A stretch of 64,000 nucleotides of DNA. It comes from JAJPGZ01 sp038229295. Its GTDB lineage: Bacteria; Verrucomicrobiota; Verrucomicrobiia; Chthoniobacterales; UBA10450. Positions 26,261 through 34,190 of the stretch are shown here, piece after piece. Both the position numbers and the translations under genes were made by a program. The notes under the pieces were generated by a model, which worked only from the letters and a program-made list of their open reading frames with translations, had not been told where the DNA came from and ran no database searches. Positions within the stretch are counted from its first letter, which is position 1. Each line of letters starts with the position of its first letter. Location of the stretch: assembly GCA_038229295.1 (NCBI GenBank), contig JBBROO010000014.1:1-64000 (forward strand), given 5' to 3'.

Positions 26261-27001
26261 CTATTTCAGACGGTGGATGTGAAGCTGCTCATAACATTCA
26301 CGGCAGCGTTCGTGAATCCCGCGGAATTCTTCCGGCAAGGACACAGCTTTCGATTTGTGGGGCTGGAACGATGTCGATCTTGCCACTTCATGGTACCAAT
26401 ATTTCGCCCACACCCCGTCGGTCTCGCGTAATCCCGGCGGCCAGGAAAGCATCGCCGCGTCAAACTCAACGCCGATCGCTTGGCAAAGAAGTCGCAGGAT
26501 ACGCTCGGGATTTTGCAGAACATCCTTCGCATCAATCACCGGCGGAATTCCTCCGGTTTGTTGACGGACGTAATTGAAAATCTCGAACTGCTGCACGAAG
26601 CCAAGATCTTCCAGCGCAAGATCGACATCTTTCTTTAAGTACGACGCCATCACTTCCGCCGGGTCGCGAATCAGAAAACAATTTGAGACCGCACCGAGCC
26701 AGTGTCGATCCACCAGCGGCAGCAAATGATGCGTCATTTGTTTCTGATAAAAAATGCGACGGCCGTTCGGAACCGACCCGGTCAGCGTCGCAATAATTTT
26801 TCCCCCATCCATTTCGCACTGTGGGATAATTTCTTTTGCACCCGGATGATCCTTACCCGTCGTCTTCAAATAGAAGCCGTAGAATGGCTCATCGATGACG
26901 CTTGTGTCCGGACGATTTTCCCACGCGCGCATCATCGCAGTGGAGATATTGCGCGGACCCGACCACATGGCGATGCGAATCGGGACGGAGGTTGCGGCCA
27001 T
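26261..27001 (-). CDS. Sulfotransferase-like protein
   Basis: 246 residues. It begins IRIAMWSGPRNISTAMMRAWENRPD, the 5'-phosphosulfate-binding loop form of a family usually annotated sulfotransferase-like or 'aminotransferase-like' because it is fused to class IV aminotransferases in plants. FLIRDPAEVMASY is the 3'-phosphate-binding (PSB-like) motif. Here the partner aminotransferase is the next gene, 1 base away. Substrate unknown. Confidence 0.82.
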   Translation of the reverse strand: MAATSVPIRIAMWSGPRNISTAMMRAWENRPDTSVIDEPFYGFYLKTTGKDHPGAKEIIPQCEMDGGKIIATLTGSVPNGRRIFYQKQMTHHLLPLVDRHWLGAVSNCFLIRDPAEVMASYLKKDVDLALEDLGFVQQFEIFNYVRQQTGGIPPVIDAKDVLQNPERILRLLCQAIGVEFDAAMLSWPPGLRETDGVWAKYWYHEVARSTSFQPHKSKAVSLPEEFRGIHERCRECYEQLHIHRLK

Positions 27002-27223
27002 CGTTTGAGAATCAATTTAACGCGCGCGAAACGCGAGCGGCAAACCGTTCGCCGATTTTTCGACGCTCTCCGCGCAAGTAGCATTCACGCAAGAAAATAC
27101 GTCCGCCGTGGGAACCAGCGGGCGGCTGCCGTTCGAATCTATAGTGGAGGCGCTTCACAAACTTTCCTTCGCCTAACTAGCAAAGATCGACATCCGCACC
27201 GCGGAGTTTTATCGCAGAACATT

Positions 27224-27967
27224 ATGAGAGGGCTCATCATAATAATCGCACTTTTGGTTTCGGGACCGCTCGCTTTTGCGCGCGAGCAGCCCCTGCTTGC
27301 CCGTATCACGGTTTACTGGGCCAGCGGCGGCAAAGGTTCCGATCACTTCACGCGCCAGCACAAAACCGCGACCGGTTTGCGTTTGCGCAGCGGACATTGC
27401 GCGGTCGATCCGCGCCACATTCCTTACGGCAGCAAAGTGGTTTTTCCTGATGGCAGCGCTCTCGCCGCCGTCGATACCGGAACCGCCGTGAAAAATCGAA
27501 AAGCCGCGCGCAAAGCCGGCCGCACCGTTACCGAAAAGAACGCGATCGTGATCGATCGCTTTTTCGAAACAAAAGGACAGGCGCTGGCTTGGGCGAATGC
27601 GCATCCCCTTTTCATGCCGGTGCGCGTTGTTCCACCCAATTCCCGGTCCGCCCAACAGCAGCCTCCCGCGTCGGCGATTCGTTACAACGCGACGGCGCCG
27701 GTCATGAGGGCTCAGGTGGTTGCCAAATATCCGGTCCTCGCCCAGCCGCGATGTGATCGCGACCAACACGCTAAAGAAGCTCGGCCGGTAGATGTCGATC
27801 TTGGCCGCTGTCGGAATTTAGGACGAGAATTTCCCGTAGACCGCGAGGAGATGGTAATAGCACGCGTTGTGGGAATGGTAATCGGAGGCGAAACCATTTT
27901 TCGTCCTAATTTCGACGTGCCCCTTACTTCTGTTTCCGTAAACCAGCACTGCCCCCAGAGGAGCTGA
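27224..27967 (+). CDS. Secreted 3D-domain protein, probable 3' frameshift
   Basis: 247 codons in the open frame from ATG 27224; an upstream ORF extension to 26702 is antisense to the sulfotransferase gene. Signal peptide MRGLIIIIALLVSGPLAFA. 3D-domain motifs HCAVDPRHIPYGSKV, AVDTGTAV and IVIDRFF match the paralogue at 24367. After about residue 170 the frame reads poorly and runs antisense into the CHAP-like gene. The +1 frame instead gives SRDVIATNTLKKLGR and a TAG at 27789-27791 followed at once by an AGATCGACA word, so a one-base frameshift near 27750 is likely and the real end is about 27791. Confidence 0.75.
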   Translation: MRGLIIIIALLVSGPLAFAREQPLLARITVYWASGGKGSDHFTRQHKTATGLRLRSGHCAVDPRHIPYGSKVVFPDGSALAAVDTGTAVKNRKAARKAGRTVTEKNAIVIDRFFETKGQALAWANAHPLFMPVRVVPPNSRSAQQQPPASAIRYNATAPVMRAQVVAKYPVLAQPRCDRDQHAKEARPVDVDLGRCRNLGREFPVDREEMVIARVVGMVIGGETIFRPNFDVPLTSVSVNQHCPQRS

Positions 27968-28366
27968 GTAAGGATCGCGCACGGACAATCGGGTGAATCC
28001 ATAGCTGCGCGCGAGCTCATCGCCGGCCTCAGCCGCGTAGTTCGTTTTCGGGTAAGATTTGACCGCACCGGCCGCGAGGAGAGCCTGTTTTACGTAACGC
28101 CAGCAAAGGGATTTCGAGTGCGCATTGGCGCGTTCCTCGGCGATGGTGGCGGCATTTCGCAGCTTCGGATCGATGCGAAGATCGACACGAGCCGATGCGT
28201 GAGTGCTGTGCGACCAGTAGCCGCGAATTACCCGGGCCGAGTTCGCCTGCCCCATGCTGTCTCGATAAAAGAAACGCGAAGCCGACAGGCTCGCGGGACT
28301 TGCTTGCACGGTAGTGGCGAGAACAAAGGCTGAAAAAGGGAGGAGCAGAAAAGGGTATCGTTGCAC
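27818..28366 (-). CDS. Secreted CHAP-like peptidoglycan hydrolase candidate
   Basis: 182 residues with a signal peptide (FLLLPFSAFVLATTVQA). The conserved core is SKSLCWRYVKQALLAAGAV, then RDPYSAPLGAVLVYG and KGHVEIRT; the Cys and His positions fit the Cys-His pair of CHAP/NlpC-P60 amidases. Nearly the same core occurs in the protein at 29141-29695, so the two are paralogues. Catalysis is inferred, not shown. Confidence 0.72.
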   Translation of the reverse strand: MQRYPFLLLPFSAFVLATTVQASPASLSASRFFYRDSMGQANSARVIRGYWSHSTHASARVDLRIDPKLRNAATIAEERANAHSKSLCWRYVKQALLAAGAVKSYPKTNYAAEAGDELARSYGFTRLSVRDPYSAPLGAVLVYGNRSKGHVEIRTKNGFASDYHSHNACYYHLLAVYGKFSS

Positions 28367-28670
28367 GCGCTTTTCAGTCGCAGGGTCTGTACCAGCCCGA
28401 GAAGTCTTTTAGGTCGCAGGAAAAGATGTCGATCTTGGGAACCAAACCCGAAACCGAATCCGAAGTTAGGGAGAGGGCACTCGCCCCCGCCGCTATGATC
28501 ACTCCACGTTTTCGTTTCTTCTCCTGGCTTCCCGGCTTCCTGCTCCATCTGCTCAAAAGGGCTCCTGTCTCCCGACGCGACGTCGATGTTCGCTGAGTGA
28601 CTGCGCGCACTCGTTTGCACGATTCTGATTCGTCGGTTATCTGACCAGACTCGAAAACGGAGATAAAAAT
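28367..28670. other. Intergenic spacer
   Basis: About 300 bases with one AGATCGACA word (28427-28435) and a GGAGA ribosome-binding site just before the osmC start. No other feature is supported. Confidence 0.6.
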
Positions 28671-29096
28671 ATGGCGACACGAAACGGATCAGCAAATTGG
28701 GAAGGCACGCTCAAGGGCGGCAAAGGCACGATGAAACTTGGCAGCGGCGCTTACGAAGGGCCGTATTCCTTTTCGTCGCGCTTCGAAGAAGGCACCGGGA
28801 CCAATCCCGAGGAGTTGATCGGCGCCGCGGAAGCGGGCTGCTTTTCCATGGCGCTTTCGTCGAATCTTGAAAAGGCCGGACATCCCGCGAAACGCATCAG
28901 CACCACCGCCACGGTAAAACTCGAGATGGTCGATGGCGGGCCGAAGATCACCACCATCGATCTCGATGTGCAGGCCGAAGTTCCTGGAATCGACGAGGCG
29001 AAGTTTCAGGAACAAGCGGACCTAACCAAACAAAAGTGTCCGGTCTCAGTCGCGCTTTCCGGAACGCAGATCAATCTCGTCGCGAAGTTACTCTAG
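28671..29096 (+). CDS. osmC: OsmC-family peroxiredoxin
   Basis: 141 residues, typical of OsmC/Ohr proteins that reduce organic peroxides with a two-cysteine centre. Both cysteines are present: GAAEAGCFSMALSSNLEKAGH and KQKCPVSVAL. The GGKGTMKLGSGAYEGPYSFSSRFE N-terminus is OsmC-like rather than Ohr-like. ATG 28671 is preceded by CGGAGATAAAA. The next gene converges, with an inverted AGATCGACA pair between. Confidence 0.92.
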   Translation: MATRNGSANWEGTLKGGKGTMKLGSGAYEGPYSFSSRFEEGTGTNPEELIGAAEAGCFSMALSSNLEKAGHPAKRISTTATVKLEMVDGGPKITTIDLDVQAEVPGIDEAKFQEQADLTKQKCPVSVALSGTQINLVAKLL

Positions 29097-29106
29097 CGAA
29101 ATGGCA

Positions 29107-29132
29107 TGTCGATCTTGCCCGCAAGATCGACA
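29107..29132. terminator. Inverted AGATCGACA pair forming a hairpin between convergent genes
   Basis: TGTCGATCTTGC (29107-) and GCAAGATCGACA (-29132) pair perfectly over 11-12 bases with a minimal loop. It lies between the osmC stop (29096) and the CHAP-like gene stop (29141), the position expected of a bidirectional terminator. There is no T tract. Confidence 0.6.
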
Positions 29133-29140
29133 ACTACGCG

Positions 29141-29695
29141 TTACGACTTGGCGTAAATTCCGAGAAGCGGACGCGGCGAAGGAGTCTTCGATTTGAAATC
29201 GCTCACGAACCATTCCTTGGTGCGGATCTCGACGTGGCCGGCAGCCTTGCTCGCGCCGTAAACCAAGACTGAACCGACCGGCGCTTTGTATGGATCGCGC
29301 CCGGACATTTTTTTGAAGCCAAATTTGCTGGTGAGCTCCTTGCCCGCCTCTTTCGCGTATGCCGTGCCGGGATAGGAACTGACCGCGCCGGAAGCGAGCA
29401 GCGCTTCCTTGACGTATTGCCAGCAGCGGGCGCGCGAATGGGCGTGGGCGCGCTCCTGCGCGATGCTCGCCGCACGCATCAATTTCGGATCGATCCCGCG
29501 GTCGGTTTTGGCAACCGGATGCTCGATTTTCTTGGGCTGATATTTCGTGACGACGTCGATCGACTGCGACTTGCCGGCAGCGTCTTTAAAAGTGAACTGG
29601 GTGGACTTGGCTGTCTCCACCGTGGCCGCGCTTAAGGAGCCGGCAGCGAGGAAGGAAACAGCGAGAACAACGATTTGGGGGGTAGTTTGGGGCAT
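29141..29695 (-). CDS. Secreted CHAP-like peptidoglycan hydrolase candidate, paralogue 2
   Basis: 184 residues with a signal peptide (IVVLAVSFLAAGSLSAA). The core RARCWQYVKEALLASGAVSSYP, GRDPYKAPVGSVLVYG and GHVEIRTKEWFVSDF aligns along its whole length with the protein at 27818-28366. A predicted Cys-His amidase pair is conserved in both. N-terminal segments differ (here a FTFKDAAGKSQSIDVVTKY stretch). Confidence 0.74.
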   Translation of the reverse strand: MPQTTPQIVVLAVSFLAAGSLSAATVETAKSTQFTFKDAAGKSQSIDVVTKYQPKKIEHPVAKTDRGIDPKLMRAASIAQERAHAHSRARCWQYVKEALLASGAVSSYPGTAYAKEAGKELTSKFGFKKMSGRDPYKAPVGSVLVYGASKAAGHVEIRTKEWFVSDFKSKTPSPRPLLGIYAKS

Positions 29696-29859
29696 GGGGA
29701 ACGCGTCCTATCAAGCATTACGGGGGCCTTCGCAAATACTTTTTTCGTAAAACGTTAATTTCTTTTGGGGGCGACTTCCGCCCAGGGCACCGCGAAAAAT
29801 TTGTGCTCGCTCGCTCATGACAATCGCCCTTGGAACAATAGAATATCTGCGCTCAATCT

Positions 29860-31002
29860 ATGACTACATCAACAACCCGACGCACTTTTATTAAAATGTC
29901 CGCGGCCGCGACCGGCGCGATGACGCTCGGCGCCATGTCCGGTAGATTATTTGGCGCCGAGAACAAACCCAAGCCTATGCGCATCCTCATTCTCGGCGGC
30001 ACTGGATTCACGGGACCACACCAGATTCGCTACGCCCTCAGTCGCGGGCACAAGATCACGACTTTTAATCGCGGCAAAACGCATCCCGGCGAATTGCCTA
30101 ACGAAGTCGAACAGTTGCTCGGCGACCGAAACGGCCAGCTCGACGCGTTGCAAGATCGACAATGGGACGTGGTCATCGACAACCCGACGGCGATGCCGGC
30201 ATGGGTGCGTGATGCCGCGCAAGTGTTGAAAGAAAAGGTCGAGCGTTACGTTTTCATCTCGACCGTCTCCGTTTACGGCGAGACGAAGCAGGGCGTGGAT
30301 GAGAATTCGCCCGTCGAAAAATACGAAGGCGCGAATCCATACAAGGAAACGATCGAAGCGATGAAGGCATCAGGTTACAAAACCTACGGGCCGCTCAAGG
30401 CGCTCTCGGAGAGAGAAGCCGAAAAATGGTTTCCCGGAAAAGCGTTGATCATTCGACCCGGACTCATCGTCGGCCCGCGCGATGAAACCGATCGCTTCAC
30501 TTATTGGCCGGTGCGGATTGATCGCGGCGGAGAAGTGCTCGCGCCGGGAGATCCGAGCGATCCCGTGCAAATCATCGATGGCCGCGATTTGGCCGAGTGG
30601 ACCATTCGAATGGTGGAGAATCGCGCGACCGGAATTTATAACGCGGTTGGGCCAGCGACATCGCTTGGAGTCGGCGCGATGCTCGATGGAATTAAAGGAG
30701 CACTTAAATCGAACGCGAAATTCACCTGGGCGAACGAGAAGTTTTTAGAACAACAAAAAGTAAACCCGTGGTCCGACATGCCGGTTTGGGCCGGCCAAGA
30801 GAGCGGCATCGCGCGCACGAGTAACACACGCGCGCTGGAAAAAGGACTGACGTTTCGCCCGCTCGCCGAGACCGCGCGCGACACCCTCGCGTGGTTCAAA
30901 TCACAATCGCAAGATCGACAATCGCATTTGAAAGCCGGTCTCAGCGCTGAGCGCGAAACCGAAGTCCTGGCCGCGTGGCACAAACAAACCCACGCCGGGT
31001 AA
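29860..31002 (+). CDS. Tat-exported NAD-dependent epimerase/dehydratase
   Basis: 380 residues. A twin-arginine signal (TTRRTFIKMSAAATGAMTLGAM) precedes a Rossmann domain starting MRILILGGTGFTGPHQI with the GxxGxxG loop. YVFISTVSVYG and the following YGPLK supply the Ser/Tyr/Lys catalytic residues typical of extended SDRs, and ALIIRPGLIVGPRD is the C-terminal substrate domain. Likely acts on a nucleotide sugar or similar substrate in the periplasm, with cofactor acquired before export. It ends one base before the next start codon. Confidence 0.85.
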   Translation: MTTSTTRRTFIKMSAAATGAMTLGAMSGRLFGAENKPKPMRILILGGTGFTGPHQIRYALSRGHKITTFNRGKTHPGELPNEVEQLLGDRNGQLDALQDRQWDVVIDNPTAMPAWVRDAAQVLKEKVERYVFISTVSVYGETKQGVDENSPVEKYEGANPYKETIEAMKASGYKTYGPLKALSEREAEKWFPGKALIIRPGLIVGPRDETDRFTYWPVRIDRGGEVLAPGDPSDPVQIIDGRDLAEWTIRMVENRATGIYNAVGPATSLGVGAMLDGIKGALKSNAKFTWANEKFLEQQKVNPWSDMPVWAGQESGIARTSNTRALEKGLTFRPLAETARDTLAWFKSQSQDRQSHLKAGLSAERETEVLAAWHKQTHAG

Positions 31003-32316
31003 ATGGCCGCGCTTCTAAAAAAGGTCGTCGACGTTAAGCCAGAAGAGACCCGCGCTCTCTGGCTCAGCTTTCTGTTTTTCTTTGTCGTTCTCGCGGGCTA
31101 TTACGTCATCCGCCCGATTCGCGATAACATTGGTGCGACTTACTTCGAGAACCTCTGGTGGATGTTTACAGTGGTTCTTTTCGCGATGGTGATCGCGAAT
31201 GCACTCTTCTCCGCCGTCGTGTCGCGCATGCCGCGGCGTCGTTTCATCCCGATCGCCTACCGGTTCTTCATTTCCAATCTCATCATCTTTTTCGTGCTCA
31301 TGCGCTTTATGCCGCCGGGAAAGCAACCGTGGATCGATGGATGTTTTTTCGTCTGGGTGAGCGTCTTCAATCTATTTGCTACGGCCGTTTTTTGGTCGTT
31401 CATGACTGATCTGTTCACGACCGAACAGGGCAAACGACTCTTCGGATTCATCGCCGTCGGCGGCTCGTTAGGCGGAATTATGGGACCGATCATCACCGCA
31501 TCGCTCATCCACCGCGTCAGCACCGGAGTGCTATTGTTGATTTGCGCGGGCATGCTCGAAATCGCCGCGCAAAGCGTGCGTTTCTTCCCGGCGGAATTTC
31601 GTACGCAAGATCGACATGATAAACCGGCCGAAGCCGAGAAACCGATCGGCGGCGGAATTTGGGAAGGCGTCACCCACATCTGCCGGTCGCCCTATTTGTT
31701 CGGCCTGTTTCTTTTTATTCTGCTCTACACGCTCACATCGACCTGGGCGTATTTTCAGCAATCCGAATTGACCAAGGTCGGTTTCGCCTATCGCGCCGCG
31801 CGCACCGCGTTCTTCGCCAAACTCGATCTCTCGGTTAACACCCTCACTCTCATCCTGCAGATCTTTCTCACTGGCCGGCTCATGAAATACCTCGGCGTGA
31901 CCGTGACCCTACTGTTCATGCCGGTGCTCAGCCTTTTCGGTTTCGCGGCGATGGGACTCGTGCCGGTGCTAACCGTGCTGGCGGTGTTCCAAGTCGCGCG
32001 TCGCGCCAGCACCTTCGCCTTCATGCGCCCTGCCCGCGAAGTTCTCTTCACCGTTCTGCGTCGCGAAGACAAATACAAAGCCAAGAGCTTCATCGACACT
32101 TTCGGTTATCGTTGCGGAGACCAAGTCGGCGCATGGTCATACGGTGGACTGCAGGCGCTGGGACTCGGTTTGAGTTGGATTAGCTACATCGCCGTGCCGG
32201 TCGTCGCAGGATGGTGCGCACTCGGCGTGTGGCTGGGCCGCAAACAAACGGCGCTCGGGCGCGAACGCGAAACGCTGACTCGAGATTCAGCGTCTCTTGC
32301 GCAGCCGGCGGCCTAA
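31003..32316 (+). CDS. ADP/ATP translocase-like (MFS-type) transporter
   Basis: 437 residues with about 11-12 membrane segments (FLFFFVVLAGYYVIRPIRDNIG, GFIAVGGSLGGIMGPIIT, LFGLFLFILLYTLTSTWAYF). The RPIRDN motif and the DxxGYRCGDQVGAW segment resemble the bacterial NTP/NDP-exchange (AAA/Npt-like) carriers found in many free-living bacteria, which are probably not energy parasites. Substrate unknown. It starts directly after the epimerase stop (TAA then ATG). Confidence 0.78.
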   Translation: MAALLKKVVDVKPEETRALWLSFLFFFVVLAGYYVIRPIRDNIGATYFENLWWMFTVVLFAMVIANALFSAVVSRMPRRRFIPIAYRFFISNLIIFFVLMRFMPPGKQPWIDGCFFVWVSVFNLFATAVFWSFMTDLFTTEQGKRLFGFIAVGGSLGGIMGPIITASLIHRVSTGVLLLICAGMLEIAAQSVRFFPAEFRTQDRHDKPAEAEKPIGGGIWEGVTHICRSPYLFGLFLFILLYTLTSTWAYFQQSELTKVGFAYRAARTAFFAKLDLSVNTLTLILQIFLTGRLMKYLGVTVTLLFMPVLSLFGFAAMGLVPVLTVLAVFQVARRASTFAFMRPAREVLFTVLRREDKYKAKSFIDTFGYRCGDQVGAWSYGGLQALGLGLSWISYIAVPVVAGWCALGVWLGRKQTALGRERETLTRDSASLAQPAA

Positions 32317-32412
32317 CGCTTGCAAATTTTTTTCAAGTTTCCATTCTGCGGATATTCTGCAACACTGAACCCGTTGAGCAAAGCTGCGCACAGTGATTCG
32401 AATATTGAGCGC

Positions 32413-33459
32413 GTGAATTTCTCGCGACTGCCGAAGCATCTTCAGTCTCTTCTCTCCAAACAAACGCTAACGGAGGACAGGAAGTTCTTGGCCACTAACG
32501 AGGTGTACGAAGGCGATGCTAGAGTGTCGCTTACACATATCAAACCGAACAGCATTGCGCTTAGCGTTTGGTCGCCGCCCTACTTTGTTGGCAAATCGTA
32601 TGAGCGCGACTGTACTTTCGACCAGTGGCAGGAGCTTTTACGAGAGGTAATTCGACTTCATCAACCAATTCTTAAACCAGGTGGATTTCTCGCAGTTAAC
32701 ATCGCCGACATTCTTTGCTTTCGCGATAACTCGATGCCGAAAATCCAAGCGGAAAATATCACTCGCCAACGCTCATCGGTTACGCGCGAAGATGTGCTCA
32801 AGGCGCAGCGCGAATATCCGAACAAGAATCGATATGAGCTTGCGAAGTTGCTCGGTTGCAGCGAACAGACCATCGACCGGCGGCTCAATGGAAATAATAT
32901 CCGCGGCGGAAAATACGAAACGCAAACTCGCGTAAAGATCGTCGGAGGGTTAATTGAACAGTGGGCGATTGAAGCAGGCTTATATCCATACGATCGCAGA
33001 ATCTGGGTCAAGGACGCATGCTGGGAAAACAGTCGTTGGAGCACACTTTCATTTCGCTCAGTCGATGAGTTCGAATACATCTACATTTTTTGGAAACCCG
33101 GCATAACCGTGGTCGACCGCGCACGTCTCGATCATAACGAATGGACCAACTGGGGTTCACGAGGCGTTTGGCAGTTCCCTTCTGTCCGGGCAAATGACGA
33201 TCACGAGGCGAAATTTCCAGTCGAGTTACCTCGGCGCTTGATCAAATTACTGACCGACAAAAATGACATCGTGCTCGATTGCTTTATCGGTAGCGGAACG
33301 ACTGGCGTGGCAGCGGTGCGGGAACAACGGCAGTTTATCGGTATCGATTCAAATGCGCATTACACTGAGTTGGCGCGAGAACGAATAGCCTTAGAGACAG
33401 CATCTCCACGCTTGCTCGACGGACACTCCAAACGTAAAAGGCGTTTGAATGTTTACTGA
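32413..33459 (+). CDS. Site-specific DNA methyltransferase (probably N4-cytosine)
   Basis: About 348 residues from GTG 32413; the open frame extends to a TTG at 32320, but that extension is AT-rich and has no domain signal. Motif IV SPPY (SVWSPPYFVGKSY) and motif I DCFIGSGTTGVAA occur in the order IV...I, which fits a beta-class N4-cytosine or N6-adenine enzyme; SPPY favours N4. A helix-turn-helix (RYELAKLLGCSEQTIDRRL) is embedded between them. It overlaps the SfiI-like endonuclease by 11 bases. Neither gene contains an AGATCGACA word. Confidence 0.88.
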   Translation: MNFSRLPKHLQSLLSKQTLTEDRKFLATNEVYEGDARVSLTHIKPNSIALSVWSPPYFVGKSYERDCTFDQWQELLREVIRLHQPILKPGGFLAVNIADILCFRDNSMPKIQAENITRQRSSVTREDVLKAQREYPNKNRYELAKLLGCSEQTIDRRLNGNNIRGGKYETQTRVKIVGGLIEQWAIEAGLYPYDRRIWVKDACWENSRWSTLSFRSVDEFEYIYIFWKPGITVVDRARLDHNEWTNWGSRGVWQFPSVRANDDHEAKFPVELPRRLIKLLTDKNDIVLDCFIGSGTTGVAAVREQRQFIGIDSNAHYTELARERIALETASPRLLDGHSKRKRRLNVY

Positions 33460-34189
33460 TCCAGTTGCGCTCGCGCACCAGCTGGACAAACTCGAAGAAA
33501 TCGAGAAAGCGTCCTCTCGTCTTGTGACGCAGGCAGTTTTCGAGTTTCGTAGTGAAGCCGCGGAAATTTTCGCGCGTCAACCCGACAAACCCCAGGACGT
33601 CGCCGAAGATCTCACACGCGAAGCACTTGATCGACTCGGAGTATCCCGGATGGATTCGAGACTTCCGGGCAACATCGATTACAAACGCGCTCGCTATGTG
33701 TTTCATCCGGAATATGCCATTCGACAGGCGCTTCTGGTCGATTCGAAAGCTGAAAAAGAGGAACGCACCGCAACGTTACAAACCGCGCAAACGTCATTGA
33801 AAATCCGTCACGCTCTCTCCAGCGGTGGAGTCGTTGACATCCCAGGCGGCTTACCTGTTATCGCGCAGAGTGATCGTGGCGACTGCATCACAACGTCAAT
33901 CATCGTAAAGTATATCTACATCAACGGTAATCGACCGAAATTAGAAGCTGCGATCGTCGCCGCGATACCAAATGGATTTCTACAAGACCGGTACAATCCA
34001 ACCGCAACTGATACAATCTGGCGCGCCGGCAGACATTCGACGCTTCGCGGCGAAGCATTCCGCGTGCGGTTGGTCTTTGCGAAGCTGCGCGAAAAAATGC
34101 GTTGGCGGGTTCAAATGATCGACATGCCCGCACCGCCACCTCGAACTACGGCACCAGTTAGGCCGCCTGCGTTCGATTGGCAGGAGTAG
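33449..34189 (+). CDS. SfiI-family type II restriction endonuclease
   Basis: 246 residues. Segments match SfiI along its length: GNIDYKRARYVF, LLVDSKAEKE..TLQTAQTS (PD...D/ExK-like catalytic region), SSGGVVDIPGG, TTSIIVKYIYIN, LPNG-like turn then RYNPTATDTIW, AGRHSTLRGEAFRVRL and LREKMRWRVQ. SfiI is a tetramer cutting GGCCNNNNNGGCC; the specificity here is inferred. Overlap with the methyltransferase gene supports coordinate expression. Confidence 0.88.
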   Translation: MFTDPVALAHQLDKLEEIEKASSRLVTQAVFEFRSEAAEIFARQPDKPQDVAEDLTREALDRLGVSRMDSRLPGNIDYKRARYVFHPEYAIRQALLVDSKAEKEERTATLQTAQTSLKIRHALSSGGVVDIPGGLPVIAQSDRGDCITTSIIVKYIYINGNRPKLEAAIVAAIPNGFLQDRYNPTATDTIWRAGRHSTLRGEAFRVRLVFAKLREKMRWRVQMIDMPAPPPRTTAPVRPPAFDWQE

Positions 34190-34190
34190 G

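Noticed and set aside
27120..27150. GTTCGAATC, resembling a tRNA T-loop
   Set aside because: Flanking bases do not form the T stem or acceptor stem, and no anticodon arm is found upstream.
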